From: Tubiluchus corallicola
Taxonomy: Eukaryota > Priapulida > Priapulimorpha > Priapulimorphida > Tubiluchidae
Length of the DNA stretch: 40,888 nt
Assembly (NCBI GenBank): GCA_030141605.1
Contig: JAQGDQ010000621.1
Coordinates: 1 to 40,888, forward strand
Direction of reading: 5' to 3'
Shown here: positions 25,501-37,500 of the stretch, in pieces
Position numbering within the stretch: the first letter of the stretch is position 1
Layout: the number at the start of each line of letters is the position of its first letter
The notes under the pieces: model-generated
The model's input: the letters and a program-made list of their open reading frames with translations, nothing else
What the model was told of the DNA's origin: nothing
Databases searched by the model: none
Translations under genes and position numbers: made by a program

Positions 25501-28500
25501 CAAGATTTTTTACAACTTTGTAATTTGAATTTCTTGATTTCAGTTAGTTTAAACAATATTTCTATTTGATAAGAAACATTACAATCATAAGTACACTTAT
25601 AATAAAACAAACAATGGGCAATTAATCAAATGCTAATTGGCTAACAGATGTTGGCCCTGATTTCAGTTTCCTAAAGGACCTCACAAAACACGTAAAATGC
25701 AGCAATCTGCAGGCCCCCTAGCTTCGGTTCATGATGGGTGGTAACAATAGCTTTAAGATTTTATAGGAATTACACTGCCAACAAATTCTAGAGACATCTT
25801 CTTACTGTCAGTTACTTACTGAATGCTAAGATCCTGTTCATATTAGAAGTTTTCACTTTTTAAGCATTTGTGCTTTACTTTATTTCATCAGTTGCAACTT
25901 TCTGATAGTTTGTTGTTTTAAATTTCCCATATTTTTATCTTTATTTTCACCTCACTTTTATACTAACAGTTTAGTTTTTCAATTCATCTATCTCACTCAT
26001 TTTTGTGATAATTTTACATACTGATGTTGCCCTTCTTTTAACGGATCTTTATGAGTTTTTCTGTGCATCTTAATCTTTGCATCTTAATTCACTCAAGATA
26101 ATTCTGAGTACTCCCCACCGAATGCAAGAAGATGGCTTTTGACATTTCTACTGTTTATTGTTTATGTTTTTGTTTGTTTTAAGTGCCCACAGAGAGATCT
26201 GAGATAACAATTGAGTTTGAGACACCAGAAGAGATTGCACCAGGTACTGAATATTTTCATACTCTCCTTTCTTACTATAATGTCTCTAAAGACAATGTAA
26301 CTTATGCTTTGTTTTCGTCATATCTCCAGTCAGTTCAAACTCAAAAGTGCTTTTAGAGGCCATGGGAAATGTGAGTGGGTGATGCATGCTTATCATCCAA
26401 AGTTAACCAAGTCACATGCCATACTGCCCCGACAGTTTGCCTGGATGAGGCACTACGTACCCACCCACGCTGCCTATCTGTGCAGATGTTCATTTTAGAG
26501 TTTTCTCCTGTTAAGCTCCAGTTTTGCAACTGCCATCCACACTATACTATGTCTTAGCACTGGGTACTGGATGATATAGATTATATGTAACGATAAGACA
26601 GGTGACGACAATGATATGTGGTCACTACACATTTAAAAATGTGAAATAACTGTTTTTAGAAGTTGAGAAGAAGAAGAAAAAGAAGAAAAAGAAACCAAAA
26701 GATGAAGGTGAGTACTCAATACTGTCACACAGGAAAGTTGGTACCTGTTTACAGTTCTAAGTCTTAGTTTAGTAATCTGATTTTCTTGTCTTTCTTTACT
26801 TCTTTTATGCTACTAATAATTACAAGATTTTTCATTTGAAAATTAATTACAGTAAGTCCTCGCCTAACGATGACATTAAGTGAAACGTCACTAAACGAAA
26901 CATTGCTTTTCTTGAAGAAAAATTACAGTGCTTGGCTAAATAACAGCACTGTGGTGAAAAATCAATAGTGCTTGGCTCACTAGAAATTATTGGGTTTATT
27001 GCTAACAGTTATATGTTTAATTAAAAAGGCGGAAAAATAACTACAGTGTGAAAACTAAAATCTGACTTTGAAACATTAGTCTCGTTTTTGTCGGAACGTG
27101 CGACTATAAGTGAAAAAAGCTGTCAAACATTTTGAATCGTTGAAACGAAATGTCACTAGGTTTGGACTTACTGTATTTTCATTGCTCGTCTTACTGTTTG
27201 ACGTATCTGACGGCCATTTTATAAACTGGTTTTCACTTTCATCAATGCGGAACAGTGCCAAGGTAATTTCAGTGCATGGTATTTTATGGAACGTGTTAAT
27301 AATTTACAGAGGAGTTGATGGTTTTGGAAGCACCGACATTGACACCGATGGATGACGTTACCACAGAAGAAGGGACCAAAGCACACTTCAGAACAAAGGT
27401 GAAATTGATTTTCTGCTACAAGAAGTTATCCTTTTTTCTAGAAAGTGAAGTTATTCTTTTTTATCTACAAAGTGAAATTATTCTTTTTTATCCACAAAGT
27501 GAAGTTATTTTTTTATCTACAAAATGAAGTTACTCTTTTTTATCTACAAAGTGAAGTTATTCTTTTTTATCTACAAAATGAAGTTATTCTTTTTATCTAC
27601 AAAGTGAAGTTATCCCTTTTTTTCTACAAACAGAAGTTATTCTTTTTTATCTACAAAATGAAGTTCTTCTCTTTTATCTACAAAGTGAAGTCAATCTTCT
27701 TTATCTACAAAGTGAAGTCAATCTTCTTTATCTACAAAGTGAAGTCAGTATTTTTATGTACAAAGTGAAGTCAATCTTCTTTATCTACAAAGTGAAGTCA
27801 ATCTTCTTCATCTATAAAGTGAAGTTAATCTTCTCTATCTACAAAGTGAAGCCAATCTTCTTTATCTACAAAGTGAAGTCAGTATTTTTATGTACAAAGT
27901 CAAGTTACTGTTTTTTATCTACAAAGTGAAGTTATTCTTTTTATCTACAAAGTGAAGTTACTCTTTTTTATCTACAAAGTCAAGTTACTGTTTTTTATCT
28001 ACAAAATGAAGTTATTCTTTTTATCTACAAAGTGAAGTTATCCCTTTTTTTCTACAAACAGAAGTTATTCTTTTTTATCTACAAAATGAAGTTCTTCTCT
28101 TTTATCTACAAAGTGAGGTTATTCTTTTTTATCTACAAAGCAAAGTTACTGTTTTTTATCTACAAAGTGAAGTTATTCTTTTTGTCTACAAAGTGAAGTC
28201 AATCTTCTTTATCTACAAAGTGAAGTCAATCTTCTTTATCTACAAAGTGAAGTCAATCTTCTTTATCTACAAAGTGAAGTCAGTATTTTTATGTACAAAG
28301 TGAAGTCAATCTTCTTTATCTACAAAGTGAAGTTATTCTTTTTATCTACAAAGTGAAGTTACTCTTTTTTATCTACAAAGTCAAGTTACTGTTTTTTATC
28401 TACAAAATGAAGTTATTCTTTTTATCTACAAAGTGAAGTCAATCTCCTTTATCTACAAAGTGAACCTCAGACGCAAACTACTGATGTTAGGAACAAAGTA

Positions 28501-31500
28501 GAAACTAAATGTTTTTTGCCAAAATTAAGATGGTTCCTCTTTAACAGCACCGAGAAAATGAATTGCCAGTAATTAGCAGCCAAAAACACAATCATAGTGA
28601 CTGCTAAATATCTAATATCAAAGTTTTGATATTTTTCTGGATTTTATAGGAGCAGTACTTCAAAAGGCAAAATTCTTTCAATTACTGCCATTTTTATGTG
28701 GCCAGTTCATATAAGTATAGTGACCCTAGAGAAAAGAGAAAGTATAGAAGTCCCCAAATTGGAAACTTTCTAGAGTAACAGAAGTGACCAAGTCTTTAAT
28801 GGACTTAGAAGGCTACTTGCTTTTTACAGATAATATTTTATCTGGATTTGACACTGTCACCTAAACCAATCTATGGCTAGACAGACCCCTTAGCAGACTG
28901 TTGACCACAAATATCCATCCCCAGCCTGCTGCTTTTGTCACAGAAGCCATCAAACTAGGTCAAAGTTTTAGTAAAATCAATTTGCAAACACCGTTTAGGT
29001 CACCGGCAATCCGAAGCCGGTCATCTCTTGGTACGTGGAGGAAATCCTGTTGAAACCTACGGATGAATTCCGCATCACTTTTGAGGACGGCATAGCAGAG
29101 CTCATCATTGAGTATGTGCACACCATTGACCAGGGAAAATACTGGGCCAAGGCTGTTAACGACGTGGGCGAAGCCACCGTTGCTGCACAGCTTTGGGTGC
29201 CAAGTAAGTCATCTTTGTGAATCTTGCACTAATTCTTCTTGTATGGCAATTTACTGTTTCTACTGAAGTGAAGATGTCACTGATGGTGTTCCTGTCATAT
29301 ATATTCACCAAACAGTTAGATATGCAGGTTATCAATGCACAATATATGACACTCAAGGCAAGGACATTTCAGGTTTTCATTGAGAAATTGATTAAGTCAC
29401 AAGTTAAGACAAGGATTAGACATTAAAGCAGTGGTTCTTAACCTGGGTTCGATCGAACCCTAAGGGTTCAGTGAGTCGATCTCAGAGGTTCGGCAGAGCC
29501 TCCGCCGCGGAGGTCCGGACACACTTGAATTATCGTGTAAATTTGTGATGACACACATGCCCCGCTTGGCCATCACTGGCTGCAGATGATCATGCTACAC
29601 TGCTTGGCCAATCAGCACTGTGGGGAATTTAGTGCATGCTCAGTAGTCACAGCTGACTGTCGTTGTAAAGAGGGGTTCGGTGAATGCACATATGAAACTG
29701 GTGGGGTTCGGTACCTCCAACAAGGTTAAGAACCACTGCATTAAAGTATCATAGAAAGCTCTAGCAAAGTAATTCACTGTGTTTCCAATTTTCTGTTTGC
29801 TCATAAAAATGAAACAGTTTCATTAAAAATGGCTTGAAGTAAAAATTGTAAAGCACTTTTTGCTTTTGCACCAATTTCAGCACAAGTGCCTGCCACTGCT
29901 TGCCATTGCATAACTGTTACCAATTTTACTTTTATTACACCAATACTGCAATCAGTTGCATCAGAAATCCTAAGAATTGATCTATTGTAGTTATAGTTAT
30001 AGCATTACACTTTGCCTCATAAATATTCAAGTGTTAATCAATACTTAGTTCAAACCTCAAATGCGGTATTCATAGTTTGAACCACTCTCTCGTTTCCAGC
30101 TCACTCACTTTCTAGTTTTTAAAATTTTATAAACTAATGAGTTTATGAGTTCGTGACTATATGATAGTCCATTAGACCATTGCTTCTTGGCAAGTGAAAA
30201 CAATTTTTCCAGTTTTTGTCCAAACTAGTTGAACCGGACTAGGATGTTTACACAATCATCCGGTTTTCCCTTAAGATAGGGGGCGGCTGATTTGGCTACA
30301 GCACAGAATGGGAAACCCCTGACTATACCACTGTTTATCAATGTTATGCCTAATGACTCTGTTTATGAGAAGCTCTATTTCAAAAAATGAAAAGTTACGT
30401 AATGTAGGATACTGTGAGTTAAGTGATGTTCACTGCCAATTTTAACCGATTCCAGTGGAAACGTTCACAGTTGTGGAGGAAATTCCATTTGAAAAGCCTG
30501 AACAACAAGAAGCAGCTTTGCGACCCGAGGAAGAACTTCCACTTGATGTTTCATCCATTACCATAGGTATGCTAATCAGTAAATAATGGTAAACAGTACT
30601 TTAGTACACGAATGCTTCGATTTTTGCACTATCATAAATTGTTCCCACAGATTAACGAAAACCCCAATGTATAATTGTTCCTCTGCCCATGATAGGTGTA
30701 TTTTAATGTTTTGACAGAAATAGGAACAGAAAAGAAAAAGAAGAAAAAGAAGAAGAAGGAAGAAGACATAACAGTAACTGAGCTGGATGTAGAGGAATTC
30801 GTGGAGGAGGAGATACCAGAAGAGGTTACCATTGAAATTGTTGAAGAAATGCCCAAAGAAATAACTGAGGAACTAACTGAAACAGGTGGGTCACCTTCGT
30901 TTCCTTCTTTAATTCAATTTTTACTTTTGATTTTGTAAAAATTGTGTTTTATTCATACCAAAAAGTATCAAAAGATAAAAGAATTAAATTCTGGGGAATT
31001 GGAACTACAAAAATACAGCACTCTAAAATGGAAATCATGTTCTCTGGAATGGTGCCTACGTTATTTTCAGATTACTTCTTATGTACCTAATAGTAGTTAA
31101 GTAATATTCTTTGCTGTTCACAAACCGATACCACAAGAGAAAAAGGAAAAAATGAAAGAAAGAAGAAGTCACTGAGGAGACAATTCTTGAAGAAGAAGAA
31201 ACAGAACAAGTGGATAAGGCTTCTATACCAGAACAAATTGCTTTAAAATTAGTTGAAGAAGTGCCAATAGAAGCTGGCTCCTTCTCCAAAAAATTGACTA
31301 AGCTGGTAAAAAAGCAGCCACCAGGAAGCAAGAAATGAGAGGATAATTGTGGAATTTGCACCATAAATATTACTTTGGTGCAAGATGAAGGACAGGGCAA
31401 GCAGAAATGCCAGAAACATATTATGTAGCTATTTCAGCTTTTTCGTCCTTTGAATTAGTTAACAGTTTTGCTGCAATCTTGCAGTTATTAATATTGTGTA

Positions 31501-34500
31501 AATACAACAGATAGGCATATCACAAAGAACATTTTTTTAGAACTCGTGCGTGAAAAGAAAAAGAAGAAAAAGAAACCCAAGAAAGAAGTGGTTACTGAGG
31601 AAATCACACTTGAGGAGGTAGAAGTTGAAGAAGCTGTAGAGGAAATTGTTCCTGAAGAAGTTACTCTTGAGGTTGTTGAAGAAATTCCAGCAGAAATACC
31701 CGAAGAAGTTGTTGAAGCAGGTTTGTTTCGAGCTGGTAGTGTCATGATTAAGTATGTTTGAATCTAAAAGCAGTGCATATAATATCCTTCTGCTGTCTAA
31801 TATTTTCTTTTCTATCTGTCCCATACTTTTCAATGTGTGTACCACAGAGAAGAAATAAGTAATTAAAGTTGAAACCTCCCATAAGGAATCTGTCATTGAA
31901 GAATCTATGCAGGCAAAATTGTGTTAGAGACAGTTATAGATTGTGTTAGATATCATTAGTTCAACATATGTCAACTGATTGCTACAAGAACATCATGTTA
32001 TTATACAGGTTTGTTAAGTTCTATAAACTTGCAATATCTCAAAAAACGGACAGAGCAAAAGAAAAAACAGGCCAAAATAAAATATTAAAACATCTGGAGT
32101 GAGATCATTAAAAGTCCAAAAGCAAACCGTGTAACACGAAGTCAATTTCGAGTTTGTATTGAATTACCCATGCCAGAAGGTTGAGCAGGTCATTTTAATT
32201 TTTGTTTATTGAATTATCAGTGGCTTTGCCCTGCTTGAATGTTTACACATTTCAAGTAATGCAAGGTTAGCTTGCTTTTATTTTAGTAACAAGCAAATTG
32301 TAGGTTATTTTTCAGAAGTATGACCTGAAATTGCAAATAACAAGTTATTTTTCAGAACTAGTTCCAGAAAAGAAAAAGAAGAAAAAGAAGCCCAAGAAAG
32401 AAGTGGTTACTGAGGAAATCACACTTGAGGAGGTAGAAGTTGAAGAAGTTGTAGAGGAAATTGTTCCTGAGGAAGTTACTCTTGAAGTTGTTGAAGAAAT
32501 TCCAGCAGAAATACCTGAAGAAATTGTTGAAGCAGGTTTGTAAAGATTTTGAACTGCTTATCTCTCTATTTCTAGTTCTATTTGTATACTATGATTCTAC
32601 TATCTAATGATTTTCCTCTGTTTCTTTGTCTCTCATGGTGTGTATCACAAAGCATGCAAGCGTGATCTCATAAGAAATATGTACGAGGAGTTTTTTCAGA
32701 AGAATCAGTGACAAAAGTGGTTACATCAGAAGTAGTAGAGCTGATGCCAAGTGACGGAACATGTGTCAGGTTACTAATATACAAGCCAATTCGAGAACAA
32801 CTAAATGAATTCCCCACGAGATAGCGAGAAAAGGTGTAACAAAAAGCAAAAAAAATGATAGGGCAAGTGATGTACTAGTAGTATCGAAGCAATCGAGGAG
32901 TTTGTGCCATCTAAGTTATTCCAGTGCTAGTTGAAGGACTGTTTGCAAGCAAAAATTCCAAAATCGTTTGATCTAGCTCTTTTAACCTTTTGTACTTTTT
33001 GAGTTAGTTAAAAGTTTTGCTGCGACCTTGCAGTTATTATGTTGTGTAAATACACCAAATAGGCATATCACAAAGAACATTTTTTAGAACTCGTGCCTGA
33101 AAAGAAAAAGAAGAAAAAGAAGCCCAAGAAAGAAGTGGTTACTGAGGAAATCACACTTGAGGAGGTAGAAGTTGAAGAAGTTGTAGAGGAAATTGTTCCT
33201 GAAGAAGTTACTCTTGAGGTTGTTGAAGAAATTCCAGCAGAAATACCTGAAGAAGTTGTTGAAGCAGGTTTGTTTCGAGCTGGTGGTGTTATGATTATGT
33301 ATGCTTGAATCTAAAAGCAGTGCGTATAATACCTTTCTGCTGTCTAATATTTTCTTTTCTATCTGTCCCATACTTTTCAATGTGTGTACCACAGAGAAGA
33401 AATAAGTAATTAAAGTTGGAACCTCCTATAAGGAATCTGTCATAGAAGAATCTTTGCAGACAAAATTGTGTCAGATATCATTAGATCAACATATGTCAAC
33501 TGATTGCTACAAGAACATCATGTTATTATACAGGTTTGTTAAGTTCTATAAACTTGCAATATCTCAAAAAAAGGACAGAGCAGAAGAAAAAAACAGGCCA
33601 AAATAAAACATTAAAACATTTGAAGAAAGATCATTAAAAGTCCAAAAGCAAACCGTGTAACACGAATTCTGTTTTGAGTTTGTATTGAATTACCCGTACC
33701 AGAAGGGTGAGCAGGTCATTTTAATTTTTGCTTATTGAATTATCAGTGGCTTCATCCTGCTTGAATGTTTACGCATTTCAAGTAATGCAATGTTAACTTG
33801 CTTTTATTTTAGTAACAAGCAAATTGTAGGTTATTTTTCAGAAGTATGACCTGAAATTGCAAATAACAGGTTATTTTTCAGAACTAGTTCCAGAAAAGAA
33901 AAAGAAGAAAAAGAAACCCAAGAAAGAAGTGGTTACTGAGGAAATCACAATTGAGGAGGTAGAAGTTGAAGAAGTTGTAGAGGAAATTGTTCCTGAAGAA
34001 GTTACTCTTGAGGTTGTTGAAGAAATTCCAGCAGAAATACCTGAAGAAGTTGTTGAAGCAGGTTTGTAAAGATTTTGAACTGTTTATCTCTCTATTTCTA
34101 GTTCTTTTTGTATACTATGATTCTACTATCTAATGATTTTCCCCTGTTTCTTTGTCTCTCATGAAGTGTATCACAAAGCATGTATGCGTGATCTCATAAG
34201 AAATATGTACGAGGAGTTTTTCAAAAGAATCAGTGACAAAAGTGGTTACATCAGAAGTAGTAGAGCTGATGCCAAGTGACGGAACATGTGTCAGGTTACT
34301 AATATACTAGCCAATTCGAGAACAACTAAATGAATTCCCCCGAGATAGCGAGAAAAGGTGTAACAAAAAGCAAAAAATGATAGGGCAAGTGATGTACTAG
34401 TAGTATCGAAGCAATCGAGGAGTTTGTGCCATCTAAGTTATTCCAGTGCTAGTTGAAGGTTGCAAGCAAATATGCCAGAATCAGTTGATCTAGCTCTTTT

Positions 34501-37500
34501 AACCTTTTGTACTTTTTGAATTAGTTAACAGTTTTGCTGCGTTCTTGCAGTTATTAATGTTGTGTAAATACACCAAAGAGGCATATCACAAAGAACATTT
34601 TTTTAGAACTCGTGCCTGAAAAGAAAAAGAAGAAAAAGAAGCCCAAGAAAGAAGTGGTTACTGAGGAAATCACACTTGAGGAGGTAGAAATTGAAGAAGT
34701 TGTAGAGGAAATTGTTCCTGAAGAAGTTACTCTTGAGGTTGTTGAAGAAATTCCAGCAGAAATACCCGAAGAAGTTGTTGAAGCAGGTTTGTTTCGAGCT
34801 GGTAGTGTTATGATTAAGTATGCTTGAATCTAAAAGCAGTGCATATAATATCCTTCTGCTGTTTAATATTTTCTTTTCTATCTGTCTCATACTTTTCAAT
34901 GTGTGTACCACAATGAAGAAATAAGTAATTAAAATTGAAACCTCTCATAAGGAATCTGACATTGAGGAATCTATGCAGGCAAAATCGTGTCAGATATCAT
35001 TAGTTCAACATATGTCAACTGATTGCTACAAGAACATCATGTTATTATACAGGTTTGTTAAGTTCTATAAACTTGCAATATCTCAAAAAACGGACAGAGC
35101 AGAAGAAAAAACAGGCCAAAATAAAACATTAAAACATTTGAAGAAAGATCATTAAAAGTCCAAAAGCAAACCGTGTAACACGAATTCAGGTTTGAGTTTG
35201 TATTGAATTACCCGTACCAGAAGGGTGAGCAGGTCATTTTAATTTTTGCTTATTGAATTATCAGTGGCTTCATCCTGCTTGAATGTTTACGCATTTCAAG
35301 TAATGCAATGTTAACTTGCTTTTATTTTAGTAACAAGCAAATTGTAGGTTATTTTTCAGAAGTATGACCTGAAATTGCAAATAACAGGTTATTTTTCAGA
35401 ACTAGTTCCAGAAAAGAAAAAGAAGAAAAAGAAACCCAAGAAAGAAGTGGTTACTGAGGAAATCACAATTGAGGAGGTAGAAGTTGAAGAAGTTGTAGAG
35501 GAAATTGTTCCTGAAGAAGTTACTCTTGAGGTTGTTGAAGAAATTCCAGCAGAAATACCTGAAGAAGTTGTTGAAGCAGGTTTGTAAAGATTTTGAACTG
35601 TTTATCTCTCTATTTCTAGTTCTTTTTGTATACTATGATTCTACTATCTAATGATTTTCCCCTGTTTCTTTGTCTCTCATGAAGTGTATCACAAAGCATG
35701 TATGCGTGATCTCATAAGAAATATGTACGAGGAGTTTTTCAAAAGAATCAGTGACAAAAGTGGTTACATCAGAAGTAGTAGAGCTGATGCCAAGTGACGG
35801 AACATGTGTCAGGTTACTAATATACTAGCCAATTCGAGAACAACTAAATGAATTCCCCCGAGATGGCGAGAAAAGGTGTAACAAAAAGCAAAAAATGATA
35901 GGGCAAGTGATGTACTAGTAGTATCGAAGCAATCAAGGAGTTTGTGCCATCTAAGTTATTCCAGTGCTAGTTGAAGGTTGCAAGCAAAAATGCCAGAATC
36001 AGTTGATCTAGCTCTTTTAACCTTTTGTACTTTTTGAATTAGTTAACAGTTTTGCTGCGACCTTGCAGTTATTATGTTGTGTAAATACACCAAATAGGCA
36101 TATCACAAAGAACATTTTTTAGAACTCGTGCCTGAAAAGAAAAAGAAGAAAAAGAAGCCCAAAAAAGAAGTGGTTACTGAGGAAATCACACTTGAGGAGG
36201 TAGAAGTTGAAGAAGTTGTAGAGGAAATTGTTCCTGAAGAAGTTACTCTTGAGGTTGTTGAAGAAATTCCAGCAGAAATACCCGAAGAAGTTGTTGAAGC
36301 AGGTTTGTTTTGAGCTGGTAGTGTCATGATTAAGTATGTTTGAATCTAAGAGCAGTGCATATAATATCCTTCTGCTGTCTAATATTTTCTTTTCTATCTG
36401 TCTCATACTTTTCAATGTGTGTACCACAATGAAGAAATAAGTAACAAAAATTGAAACCTCTCATAAGGAATCTGACATTGAGGAATCTATGCGGGCAAAA
36501 TTGTGTCAGATATCATTAGTTCAACATATGTCAACTGATTGCTACAAGAACATCATGTTATTATACAGGTTTGTTAAGTTCTATAAACTTGCAATATCTC
36601 AAAAAAAGGACAGAGAAGAAGAAAAAACAGGCCAAAATAAAACATTATTTTTCAGAAGTATGACCTGAAATTGCAAATAACAAATTGCAAATAAATAACT
36701 TTAGAATTAGTTGAAGAGGTACCAACAGAAGTACCAGAAGAAGTTGCTGAAGCAGGTTTGTTCTGATTTTAAAAGTTACTTAAATTGACCTCACAGGTCA
36801 TGTAGGTTGTTGACTCTTGTTCTGTCTCTTGGAATAATGCCGGCTGCTCTAATTTGGTAGCAGCAAAGTTGTCTGGACGCATTGGCTGAGGTGGTTTGTA
36901 ATAGCTTTTTTTAATTTTTTTATTAGCTTTGCTATACGAGTGTTTATGTACTTGAAATGGTATAAGATCATTTTATTAATAAACATTTATACCTGTTGCT
37001 TAAATGCTTCTTGCAGCTGTAAGATTATCATTACTGGTTTTTTAGAATTGGTACCTGAAAAGAAGAAGAAGAAAAAGAAACCAAAGAAAGAAGAAGTGGT
37101 TACTGAGGAGATAACTATTGAAGAAGTAGAGGTTGAAGAAGTTGTTGAAGAAACTGTACCTGAAGAAATTATACTTGAACTTGTTGAAGAGGTGCCCGTA
37201 GAAATAACAGAAGAAGTTGTTGAAGAAGGTTTGTGTAATTTTGTATTTACATTTTTCATAAACATTTGGCTTGTTTTGATTTTCGTAGTTTAGTTGAAAT
37301 TCAACAGATGATTGAAACTAGCATTCAAAAAGGAAAAAAATTAAAGCAAAAATGAAATGGTTATTTGCAGAAGAAACAGGCTCTGGTAAGTTAGAGGCTA
37401 GTTGGTTTGTTAGAAAGTTGGTCATTTATTCTAAGAGCAATTTCTACTTTTTTTGCTCACACTTGTCCAACTTGTAGCCTATTTATTTTTGATTTTTTGT

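Larger units (their letters stand above)
31400..36690. repeat. Tandem segmental duplication, about 1.52-kb unit
   Basis: Each unit holds exon A1, an intron of about 610-635 nt, exon A2 and an intron of about 550 nt. A1 exons start at 31541, 33088, 34607 and 36123, giving spacings of 1547, 1519 and 1516. Introns are almost as similar as exons, so duplication is recent and by unequal exchange, not by exon insertion. The fourth unit is cut after A1. Confidence 0.95.

Noticed and set aside
27445-27768. 107-codon plus-strand frame rich in Phe, Ile, Tyr and Lys
   Set aside because: It is a by-product of the minisatellite, whose unit is partly a multiple of three. It lies within an intron.
27413-28462. 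Tandem array considered as a CRISPR-like array
   Set aside because: Units are contiguous with no unique spacers, AT-rich and intronic in an animal gene. It is a minisatellite.
33835-33881. Duplicated acceptor (GGTTATTTTTCAGAA twice) before A2 exons, suggesting alternative starts
   Set aside because: Using the upstream AG gives E-V and then a TGA stop in frame, in every copy that has the duplication.
37017-37045. Upstream acceptor CTTGCAG before B exons
   Set aside because: The 29-nt extension reads into an in-frame TAG just before the normal exon start, so it cannot code.
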